This document shows, one piece after another, positions 14,382 to 20,813 of a stretch of DNA of 21,880 nucleotides. Both the position numbers and the translations under genes were made by a program. Every line of letters begins with the position of its first letter. The stretch's first letter is position 1. The stretch is from an uncultured Bacilli bacterium (GTDB taxonomy: Bacteria > Bacillota_I > Bacilli_A > RF39 > UBA660): positions 1 through 21,880 of the forward strand of contig CASDHD010000011.1 of NCBI GenBank assembly GCA_949280095.1, written 5' to 3'. Below the pieces are notes generated by a model that saw nothing but the letters and a program-made list of their open reading frames with translations, was not told the origin of the DNA and ran no database searches.

Positions 14382-14930
14382 CTAAAAATTATACTTATTC
14401 ATTGTTCTTTCTATCCCATTATAAATAAAGGATTCTATAATCTCATTATATATTTTATAATTTTTATTTAAAGTATTCATTTCTTCCTTTGAAAACTTTC
14501 CTAAAACATAATGGATTGTATCCTTATTTTTATCATGAGAGATACCTATTTTTAATCTTGCAAAAGAATCAGTATTTAATGCTGAAATAATAGATTTAAT
14601 ACCATTATGTCCCCCTGCAGAACTATTCTTTTTTAACTTATGATGACCAAATTCTATGTCCATATCATCTTGAATTACTAGAATATCTTCTGGTTCTATA
14701 TTATAATATCTACTTGCTTGAACAACAGAAAGTCCAGAATTATTCATAAAAGTTAAAGGTTTTAAAAACATTACTTTTTCACTACCATAATTTATAATTT
14801 GATATTCTCCATCAAACTTTTTTTGCCATCCATTATTTTGAATATAAGAATCTAATACCATGAAACCCACATTATGACGTGTATTTTGATATTCTTTGCC
14901 TATATTTCCTAAACCAACAATTAATTTCAT
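14382..14930 (-). CDS. pth: Peptidyl-tRNA hydrolase
   Basis: Releases peptides from prematurely dropped peptidyl-tRNA so that the tRNA can be recharged. 182 residues, normal for Pth. It shows GLGNIG, the catalytic His19 in QNTRHNVGF, the KPLTFMNNSG substrate-binding segment, DDMD and the AGGHNGIKS loop, all diagnostic. The start is ATG 14930 with GGGTAG upstream, overlapping the stop region of the preceding methyltransferase gene by context (5-base gap). The order here, trmN6-like, pth, mfd, differs from Bacillus, where glmU, prs and ctc come before pth; several genes have been lost between. Confidence 0.97.
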   Translation of the reverse strand: MKLIVGLGNIGKEYQNTRHNVGFMVLDSYIQNNGWQKKFDGEYQIINYGSEKVMFLKPLTFMNNSGLSVVQASRYYNIEPEDILVIQDDMDIEFGHHKLKKNSSAGGHNGIKSIISALNTDSFARLKIGISHDKNKDTIHYVLGKFSKEEMNTLNKNYKIYNEIIESFIYNGIERTMNKYNF

Positions 14931-14935
14931 AATAT

Positions 14936-15643
14936 CTACCCTCTAAATATATTTTTATAACTTTTATAATCGCCAATATGTAAAGGTTTATTAACCTTCA
15001 ATGCATTATTTGCATTCTTAATACATTTTAACAAAACTATTGAAGCATGATTGTCGTCTTTTGTATAAACAATTTGAATTTCCTTAGCAATAATTTGATA
15101 CTTTTCACAACAATATAGAATTTCTTCCAACCTTTCTGGTAAATGAACCAAATAGAAGATGCCATTATCTTTTAAAGAATACTTAGTAATTCGAAATAAA
15201 TCCTCTAAAGTCAAACTTAACTCATGCCTAGCGATTGCTTTAGATTGATTTTCGTTAATTAAAGAACTTTCTTTGTATTTAAAATATGGTGGATTTGCTA
15301 CAACAACATTAAAATTATTTCCTGGGAAATAATTGTTGATAACTCCTACATCATCTGTGATAACTTTTATTTGATTTTCTTTATTATTTAAGAGAATACT
15401 TTCCTTTGCTAATTCAGCAATATTCTTTTGAATTTCAAAACCAATAATTTCATTTGGGAAATAATAAGAAAGTATAAGTGGAACTACAGCATTTCCTGTA
15501 CACAAATCTAGAACTTTGTCTGTTGGCTTCAAAGTTGATACAAACTCTGCTAGCAAAATAGAATCTAAAGAAAATTTAAAAACATCACTGTCTTGAGCAA
15601 TCTTATAATGTTCATAATCATATAAATCATTGATGACTTTCAT
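14936..15643 (-). CDS. TrmN6/YabB-like tRNA1(Val) A37 N6-methyltransferase
   Basis: A 235-residue SAM-dependent methyltransferase. The SAM-binding motif is VLDLCTGNAVVPLIL (near residue 45), with the acidic residue of motif II (GFEIQK) and the N6-adenine catalytic VVANPPYF (near 115). The opening DLYDYEHYKIAQDSDVFKFSLDSILLAEF matches the YabB/TrmN6 group, which modifies adenosine 37 of tRNA-Val; specificity is inferred. The start is ATG 15643; it overlaps the 3' end of the ricT gene by 17 bases, suggesting translational coupling. In Bacillus yabB follows yabA and yaaT, and here yabA is missing. Confidence 0.9.
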   Translation of the reverse strand: MKVINDLYDYEHYKIAQDSDVFKFSLDSILLAEFVSTLKPTDKVLDLCTGNAVVPLILSYYFPNEIIGFEIQKNIAELAKESILLNNKENQIKVITDDVGVINNYFPGNNFNVVVANPPYFKYKESSLINENQSKAIARHELSLTLEDLFRITKYSLKDNGIFYLVHLPERLEEILYCCEKYQIIAKEIQIVYTKDDNHASIVLLKCIKNANNALKVNKPLHIGDYKSYKNIFRG

Positions 15644-16418
15644 TTTTCAAATCCACTTCTTTAATTTCATTACCACAATCTAACTTGATTTTACGATTTA
15701 AAATATCTACAGAAACAACTTTGCCCTTTGTTTTCTCAATCGTCACATAATCTCCAAGAGTAGGTAAACCCTTTTGTGCTTCTAAATAATTTTGATCTTC
15801 ATAAGCAAGACAACATAATAAACGCCCACAACAACCATTGATTTTAGAAGGATTCAAAGCCAAATTTTGATTTTTAGCCATATTCATAGAAACGGACTCT
15901 AAAGAAGTTAAAAATGAAGTACAACACAATTCTCTACCACATTGTCCTATTCCACCAACACTACATGCTTTATCTCTAGCGCCTATTTGTCTTAACTCAA
16001 TTCTTGTACGATAAATAGCTGCAAGTTTTCTCGTTAGTTCACGAAAATCAACTCTTTCATCCGCAGTAAAGTTGAGAAGTAATTGTTTTTTATCAAACGT
16101 AAAACTAGAAGATAAAAAACGCATTCCAAGATTAAGTTCATCTGCTAGTTGTTGCGCTTTTCTTAAAGCTTGATCAGCATCTTTTAAATTTGCTAAATGT
16201 TTTTTATAATCTTCTTTCGTTGTTACTCTTAAAATATCTTTAAAATTTTCTTGATTATTCTGCAATTCACTTTGTTTAATTTTTTCTGTAACCTTTCCAT
16301 ATTGCAAACCGTTTTCAGTTTCTACAATTACGCAAATATTATTATAAATTTTTAAATCATGGGCATTAAAATAATAAACTTTACCTTTTTCGTTAAATTT
16401 CACTCCATATATATTCAT
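15627..16418 (-). CDS. yaaT: RicT/YaaT, PSP1-domain regulatory complex subunit
   Basis: 263 residues with the PSP1 C-terminal domain and the highly conserved cysteine cluster: SVGGIGQCGRELCC, then INGCCGRLLCC. These are the iron-sulfur ligands of the Ric complex (RicT, RicF, RicA). In Bacillus this complex promotes RNA processing by RNase Y and speeds sporulation, competence and biofilm decisions. The start is ATG 16418 with GGAGGG; this ribosome site lies inside the holB end. It ends in TGA overlapping the methyltransferase start. Neither ricA nor ricF is in the window. Confidence 0.93.
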   Translation of the reverse strand: MNIYGVKFNEKGKVYYFNAHDLKIYNNICVIVETENGLQYGKVTEKIKQSELQNNQENFKDILRVTTKEDYKKHLANLKDADQALRKAQQLADELNLGMRFLSSSFTFDKKQLLLNFTADERVDFRELTRKLAAIYRTRIELRQIGARDKACSVGGIGQCGRELCCTSFLTSLESVSMNMAKNQNLALNPSKINGCCGRLLCCLAYEDQNYLEAQKGLPTLGDYVTIEKTKGKVVSVDILNRKIKLDCGNEIKEVDLKNESHQ

Positions 16419-16419
16419 T

Positions 16420-17244
16420 TCAACCCTCCAAGCTTAAGGCAAAATAATCCAATAATAAATTCACATTTACGTTATAATTTAAACGTTCAATGATTTCATT
16501 CACTAAATAAATTCGCTTTATAATATTTTCTTGACTAAGCAAATTTAACTTTGTCAGATTATTCTCCAAAGTTATTCCATGCAATCTTTGCAAATAAATA
16601 CTTAAAATCGTTTGAAAAATAGAACATAAATCTTCTTTTTCAAGCTTTTCATCAAGAATAATCTTATTATAAAGGATACTTTTACTTTTTTCTACTTCTA
16701 ATTTATACAAATACTGCTCTGCCAATTCTTTAATTTCCATTTTAATCAATTGTGATGCTTTTGTTTCATACTGTGCTTTAATAATTTCACATCGGCTCTT
16801 TATGGTATGAATGACATTTTCTTTATTGTTTGTAATCAAAAAACCAACTATATTTTCCTCAGGTTCTTCTATAAATTTAAGCATCGTATTTGCAGAAGAA
16901 TTGTTAAACTTTTCTGCGTCATTAATAATATAACAATTATAACGAGTTAAATAAGGGACCGTGGAAAACGCACTCTTCAAATCTTCCATTTGTTCTTTTT
17001 TAATAGCTTGTCCATCTGGAAAAATAATTTTTAAGGATGGTAAACTATCGGTATTCAATAAATGGCAAAGATTACATTTTTTGCAAGTAGGTTCATACTC
17101 TTCTGGACAATTCAAAATTTTAACAAACGCTAGAATATCTTTTAATAAAGCTTTTTTATCATTTGTTTCAATTAAAAAAACATGAGCAAGTTTCTGTTCA
17201 TAGAACTTTTTCACTAACGTCTTAATATTTTCATTTTCTATCAA
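16420..17244 (-). CDS. holB: DNA polymerase III delta-prime subunit
   Basis: 274 residues of clamp-loader type. It has the zinc-binding cysteines C51, C59, C62 and nearby C65-like residue (PTCKKCNLCH region), a degenerate nucleotide-binding loop without a true Walker A, IINDAEKFN, NTMLKFIEEP and the SRC motif (KSRCE). Lack of ATP binding and presence of SRC are typical of delta-prime, which completes the clamp loader with DnaX and delta to load the sliding clamp. The C-terminal domain is shorter and more divergent than in Bacillus (329). The start is ATG 17244. It stands between a bofA-like gene and ricT, matching holB-yaaQ-yaaT order in Bacillus, with tmk, yaaQ and yaaR lost. Confidence 0.93.
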   Translation of the reverse strand: MIENENIKTLVKKFYEQKLAHVFLIETNDKKALLKDILAFVKILNCPEEYEPTCKKCNLCHLLNTDSLPSLKIIFPDGQAIKKEQMEDLKSAFSTVPYLTRYNCYIINDAEKFNNSSANTMLKFIEEPEENIVGFLITNNKENVIHTIKSRCEIIKAQYETKASQLIKMEIKELAEQYLYKLEVEKSKSILYNKIILDEKLEKEDLCSIFQTILSIYLQRLHGITLENNLTKLNLLSQENIIKRIYLVNEIIERLNYNVNVNLLLDYFALSLEG

Positions 17245-17261
17245 AATACCACCTACTTACT

Positions 17262-17450
17262 CTATTTTGTCATAAAAAACATTGCTACCAAAGACACTAG
17301 ACCTGGAACCCCTAAAAAAGTAACTGTTCCTAAAGTGAAAACGTTAATAGGTATTACAACATTTAAAGAATTAATACAAAGATTTAATCCATATAATAAC
17401 AAAAATGCAAATATAAATTTTTTTACAAAAGAAACGATTTTCTTAACCAT
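17262..17450 (-). CDS. BofA-like small membrane protein
   Basis: 62 residues with two hydrophobic segments (about 9-27 and 35-58). The second carries the family signature: VIPINVFTLGTVTFLGVPGL compares with the VPIN...GILGIPG of BofA, which in Bacillus inhibits the SpoIVFB protease and so delays activation of sigma-K in the mother cell. The location after recR is the same as in Bacillus (recR-yaaL-bofA). I choose ATG 17450, eight bases after AAAGG; a GTG three codons earlier overlaps that site. Whether it acts on sigma-K here depends on a SpoIVFB homologue outside the window. Confidence 0.8.
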   Translation of the reverse strand: MVKKIVSFVKKFIFAFLLLYGLNLCINSLNVVIPINVFTLGTVTFLGVPGLVSLVAMFFMTK

Positions 17451-17494
17451 GATTATCACCTTTGATTAAGTATATGGGACAAACCTATAAAATA

Positions 17495-18097
17495 TTATTC
17501 TGATATTTGTTTTCGATCATCAAGTGCTTTATCTAAAGTAACAGTATCCATATAATCAATATCCGCACCCATTGGAATACCATACGAAAGTCTTGATATC
17601 ACAACGTCCTTCTTTTCTAAAATTTTCTTAATAAAAAGCGTTGTAGTCTCTCCTTCGATATTCGATTTCAAAGCTAAAATTAATTCTGGATGTTCCAACT
17701 TTTCTATTCTATCTAATAAACTAGGAAGATTAATATCTTCATATCCAATTCCTTCTGAAGGTGAAATTAAACCGCCTAGAACATGATAAACACCTTTAAA
17801 ATTTCCAGCTTTTTCAAAAGTAAAAACACTCTTATAATCTTCTAAAACACATATAATATTTTTATCTCTGCTTTCATCACTACAAACATCACAAATTTCT
17901 TTATCGGTAATATGGCCACAAATTTTACAAGGTCTTAATGTATTTTTAGCGTCTACCAAAGATTGACTAAAATCTTCTATTTGTTCTGTTGTTAAATCTA
18001 ATGTGGATAAGGCCATACGTTCTGCACTTTTCTCACCAATACCTGGAAGTTTTTTATAATATTCAATAATACTTTCTAATTTTTTTGGATAAATCAT
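17495..18097 (-). CDS. recR: Recombination mediator RecR
   Basis: A 200-residue ring-forming protein that, with RecO, loads RecA on SSB-coated DNA. Domains in order: helix-hairpin-helix (LPGIGEKSAERMAL, residues 17-30), a four-cysteine zinc finger (C57, C60, C69, C72), the Toprim domain (about 80-175, from IICVLEDYKSVFTFE to LALKSNIEGETTT), and the C-terminal GIPMGADIDYMD hallmark. Length equals Bacillus RecR (198). The start ATG overlaps the last base of the ebfC stop (TAATG), giving translational coupling, as usual for this pair. Confidence 0.98.
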   Translation of the reverse strand: MIYPKKLESIIEYYKKLPGIGEKSAERMALSTLDLTTEQIEDFSQSLVDAKNTLRPCKICGHITDKEICDVCSDESRDKNIICVLEDYKSVFTFEKAGNFKGVYHVLGGLISPSEGIGYEDINLPSLLDRIEKLEHPELILALKSNIEGETTTLFIKKILEKKDVVISRLSYGIPMGADIDYMDTVTLDKALDDRKQISE

Positions 18098-18387
18098 TAG
18101 AAAAGTCCACCTAAGCCACCAAGAGAACCCATTTTTTCTTCTATTTCCTTATCTACTTTAGCTATAGCATCTTTAGACGCAAGTACAATCATATCCTCTA
18201 AAATTTCCTTATCATCACTTGCAATTTCTGATTTAATTTTAATAGAGACCATTTCCTTTTTTCCGTTAAAAACAACCTCTACCATTTCTGAGTTACCAGT
18301 AAATAAAGTACTATCAATTTCATCTTTCTTCTTTTGCATATCCCTTTGCATTCTTTGTGCTTGTGCCATTAAATTTTGCATATTCAT
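18097..18387 (-). CDS. EbfC/YbaB nucleoid-associated DNA-binding protein
   Basis: 96 residues of the YbaB/EbfC family. It starts with MNMQNLMAQAQRMQRDMQKK (a long helix), followed by the beta-strand core with VEVVFNGKKEMVSIKIK and the ILEDMIVLASKDAIAK helix, ending in a Gly/Leu-rich tail (GSLGGLGGLF). The protein forms tweezer-like dimers that bind DNA without strict sequence preference. Its place between dnaX and recR is one of the most conserved in bacteria (yaaK in Bacillus). The start is ATG 18387, with AGAGGA upstream. Confidence 0.95.
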   Translation of the reverse strand: MNMQNLMAQAQRMQRDMQKKKDEIDSTLFTGNSEMVEVVFNGKKEMVSIKIKSEIASDDKEILEDMIVLASKDAIAKVDKEIEEKMGSLGGLGGLF

Positions 18388-18410
18388 AATATTTCCTCTT
18401 TCCTTTTTTA

Positions 18411-20147
18411 TTATTTTATTTCTAGATGATCCTCATTAAATATAGTTAGAACATCTGTATAATCACTATATAAAGTTTCCTCCGAATTTTCTGGAGTTTC
18501 AGCTTTAATGTCTGTATGTTTATAACTAGGTTCTTCTACAACCTGATACACATATTTTTCTTTTATTTTTTTAATATATTCTTTTTTGTTTTTATCCCAT
18601 TCCGAATTAGATAATGCTATAAAGTGAATCATATCTCCGATAAGCTCTTGATATTTTTTTTCTATCTTTTCAAGATTTTTATTAAACATATCAACTATAC
18701 TTACTTGATTATCTGTAATGATATGAATTGTATCAGAAGCAAGAACTAATTCTGAATCGATAACAACTGACTTTATCTCATCTATATAATCTAAACGATT
18801 ATTAAATTGAAGCCATTTTTCTTTGCTAGTCAACAGTAATGATTTATCTGCTTTAGCAAAACAATTGTTGACCCGAGCTATCTTCAATTGTTCTAAATAC
18901 TCTAAATATTCTTCATTTTGAACTATTTTCGTAGAACCCTTTTCTTTCACAGCTGGTTTTGCATTTTCTTCAGCTTGCTCTTTAGTTTCTTCAACCACTT
19001 TTATTTTTTCTTTTTTTTGCTCTTCTGGTTGATAACTAACAGATTGATTAATTTTAACATCAGGTTGTTTTATGTTCTCTGTCTTCTTAAAATCTGTATC
19101 AACTTCTGTAGAACCAGCACTTTCAATACTAATATTCTTAATAAGAACTAAAAATATCAAAACAAATGGGTCTACATTAATATTGATTTTATTAATTAAA
19201 TCATTCAATTCAAATATAGTGTCTTTTATTTTTAAATATTCCTGATCTTTTTTCTTTAATTTTAACTCAATAGCTTCGATAAATAATTGATCAATCAGTT
19301 TTTTAACAAATATTTTATAATCCATAGAAGACTTTTCAAGTGACTCAAATGTATTTTTCAATTGTTCATAACTATTTTGCATATAATACTCTACTATATT
19401 CTTTATTTGTATCATGGAAACAGAACCATAATTACTTAAAACTGTATCTAAACTAATTTCGTTATTACTTGTGGATAACTGATTCAAAATACTAAGAGCA
19501 TCTCTACATCCACCTTCAGATAAGTAAGCTATTTCTTCAATTGCATCTTCAGTTATCGTAATATTCTCTAATTCTGCTATATGTTTTAAATGATTTATCA
19601 ATTCTTCATCTGTCAATTTTTTAAAATCATATCTTTGACACCTTGATAATATCGTGATTGGAACACTTTCTATATTCGTTGTTGCTAATATAAAAACAAT
19701 ATGATTCGGTGGTTCCTCTAAAGTCAATAGCAAAGCATTAAAAGCACTTTGAGACAACATATGAACTTCATCTATAATATAAACTTTATATTTACTAAAA
19801 GAAGGAGCAATTTTCACATTGTTAATAAGTTCCCTTATCTCATCTACACCATTATTAGATGCAGCATCTATCTCAATAATATCTGCATTATTATTAATAT
19901 TCTGACAACTACTGCATGTTCCACATGGAACACCGTTTAAAGGATTCTCACAATTTATCGTTTTAGCAAATATTTTTGCCGTACTTGTTTTACCAGTTCC
20001 TCTTGGGCCAGTAAATATATAAGCATGAGATATTTTATTATTCTCAACTGCATGTTTCAGCATACTAATCGAATATTTTTGCCCTACTACCTCATCAAAT
20101 GATGTTGGTCTATATTTTCTATATAAAACTTTATAATCGTTTGCCAT
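18411..20147 (-). CDS. dnaX: DNA polymerase III gamma/tau subunit
   Basis: The 578-residue ATPase of the clamp loader. It shows Walker A (GPRGTGKT, 47-54), zinc cysteines (C66, C75, C78, C81), Walker B (IIDEVHML), sensor 1 and the SRC motif (LSRCQRYDF), then the oligomerisation region to about residue 350. The C-terminal part, from about 355, is a lysine/glutamate-rich linker and a tau-specific end. Codons 377-379 include eight A (19011-19018) in the phase A AAA AAA; a -1 shift there would reach TGA within six codons and give a gamma-like protein of about 385 residues. The start is ATG 20147, with GAGGGG upstream and an extended -10 promoter before it. Confidence 0.97.
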   Translation of the reverse strand: MANDYKVLYRKYRPTSFDEVVGQKYSISMLKHAVENNKISHAYIFTGPRGTGKTSTAKIFAKTINCENPLNGVPCGTCSSCQNINNNADIIEIDAASNNGVDEIRELINNVKIAPSFSKYKVYIIDEVHMLSQSAFNALLLTLEEPPNHIVFILATTNIESVPITILSRCQRYDFKKLTDEELINHLKHIAELENITITEDAIEEIAYLSEGGCRDALSILNQLSTSNNEISLDTVLSNYGSVSMIQIKNIVEYYMQNSYEQLKNTFESLEKSSMDYKIFVKKLIDQLFIEAIELKLKKKDQEYLKIKDTIFELNDLINKININVDPFVLIFLVLIKNISIESAGSTEVDTDFKKTENIKQPDVKINQSVSYQPEEQKKEKIKVVEETKEQAEENAKPAVKEKGSTKIVQNEEYLEYLEQLKIARVNNCFAKADKSLLLTSKEKWLQFNNRLDYIDEIKSVVIDSELVLASDTIHIITDNQVSIVDMFNKNLEKIEKKYQELIGDMIHFIALSNSEWDKNKKEYIKKIKEKYVYQVVEEPSYKHTDIKAETPENSEETLYSDYTDVLTIFNEDHLEIK

Positions 20148-20167
20148 AGTATCCCCTCACAAGAACA

Positions 20168-20176
20168 ATTATAGCA
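20168..20176 (-). promoter_or_regulatory. Extended -10 promoter of dnaX
   Basis: TGCTATAAT on the minus strand: a perfect -10 (20168-20173) with the TG extension (20175-20176) that lowers the need for a -35. It lies in the 44-base tadA-dnaX gap. The -35 region is weak. Confidence 0.55.
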
Positions 20177-20191
20177 TAAAAAAACAATTTA

Positions 20192-20614
20192 TCATCGCAT
20201 ATTTTGAAAAAAATTGGATAACAATTGTTGATAACTATCTATTTCATTTTTAGCCTCTAGTTTTTGCAAACTAGTCTTTGCAAATTCATGTTTATAATCT
20301 AATTTATCAAGTAAATAATAAACATTATTAATACGACTTTGTTTAATAATTTCCATACACATATTGCATGGTTTCAAAGTAACATATAAATCACAACTGG
20401 ACAAATTCCAACATCTTAATTTTTTTGCTGCTTCTCTAATACATAATATTTCAGCATGAGCTGTAATATCCTTTTTCTTTTCCTTCAAATTATAATTTTT
20501 AGAAATCACTTTATCATTTTGAACTAAAATTGCTGAAACAGGTATTTCTCCTTTTTGAAAAGCCTTATTAGCCAAGCTAATCAATTCTTTTATAATATCC
20601 ATATCATTTATCAT
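20192..20614 (-). CDS. tadA: tRNA-specific adenosine deaminase TadA
   Basis: A 140-residue zinc deaminase that converts the wobble adenosine of tRNA-Arg(ACG) to inosine. The HAE motif (53-55) and PCNMC (82-86) supply the zinc ligands and the catalytic Glu. It is shorter and more divergent than the Bacillus enzyme (about 160): the usual PIGAV reads PVSAI and the C-terminus is trimmed. A free cytidine-type deaminase role cannot be ruled out, but the position before dnaX is that of yaaJ/tadA in Bacillus. The start is ATG 20614, with AAAGGTG upstream; the frame is open to 20650, but those codons lie in the SRP RNA end. It ends TGA TAA. Confidence 0.9.
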   Translation of the reverse strand: MINDMDIIKELISLANKAFQKGEIPVSAILVQNDKVISKNYNLKEKKKDITAHAEILCIREAAKKLRCWNLSSCDLYVTLKPCNMCMEIIKQSRINNVYYLLDKLDYKHEFAKTSLQKLEAKNEIDSYQQLLSNFFQNMR

Positions 20615-20636
20615 ACTTCTCACCTTTAGAATCAAT

Positions 20637-20648
20637 AAAAAAGTGCAC
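20637..20648 (-). terminator. U-run ending the SRP RNA
   Basis: Six U directly follow the closing stem of the SRP RNA, which itself serves as terminator hairpin. tadA begins 23 bases further, so some read-through may supply tadA. Confidence 0.6.
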
Positions 20649-20713
20649 ACGAACAGAGACTGATGTGGCTGCTATCTTCCGATTCTGACCAGGTTACAAT
20701 ATATTCGTTGCAC
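20643..20713 (-). ncRNA. ffs: Short SRP RNA (4.5S type)
   Basis: The minus strand carries GGTCAGAATCGGAAGATAGC followed by AGCC, matching the domain IV of SRP RNA: GGAA tetraloop, the GUCAG/AGCAGCC flanks and the asymmetric and symmetric internal loops. The ends pair as GTGCA-ACGAA (from 20713) with TTCGT-GTGCAC (to 20643), with one bulged G. Length is about 71 nt, the small type without an Alu domain; Bacillus uses a 270-nt form. The RNA binds Ffh to target membrane proteins. It has its own promoter at 20720-20748. The base next to the UCC-like stem is A where E. coli has G49. Confidence 0.92.
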
Positions 20714-20719
20714 AAATAA

Positions 20720-20748
20720 ATAATATCAGTTTTTAAAACATATTTCAA
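20720..20748 (-). promoter_or_regulatory. Sigma-A promoter of the SRP RNA gene
   Basis: TTGAAA (20743-20748) and TATTAT (20720-20725) on the minus strand, 17 bases apart, with the SRP RNA starting seven bases past the -10. The -35 begins two bases from the parS site at 20751-20766. Confidence 0.8.
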
Positions 20749-20750
20749 CA

Positions 20751-20766
20751 TGTTTCACGTGAAACT
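20751..20766. other. parS site for ParB/Spo0J
   Basis: TGTTTCACGTGAAACT matches the Bacillus parS sequence TGTTTCACGTGAAACA at 15 of 16 positions, and the inner 14 bases form a perfect palindrome. These sites load ParB clamps and SMC and cluster near the replication origin. The neighbouring tadA-dnaX-recR region is itself near the origin in Bacillus, so the location fits. No parAB genes are in the window. Confidence 0.9.
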
Positions 20767-20813
20767 CAACTTTTTCAATGGAAAGCGATTATGACAAAAC
20801 AAAACAGATCACT

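Noticed and set aside
20767..20813. Terminator for the right-edge surface gene
   Set aside because: No stem followed by a U-run is found between its stop and parS; parS itself is a dyad but lacks a U-run.
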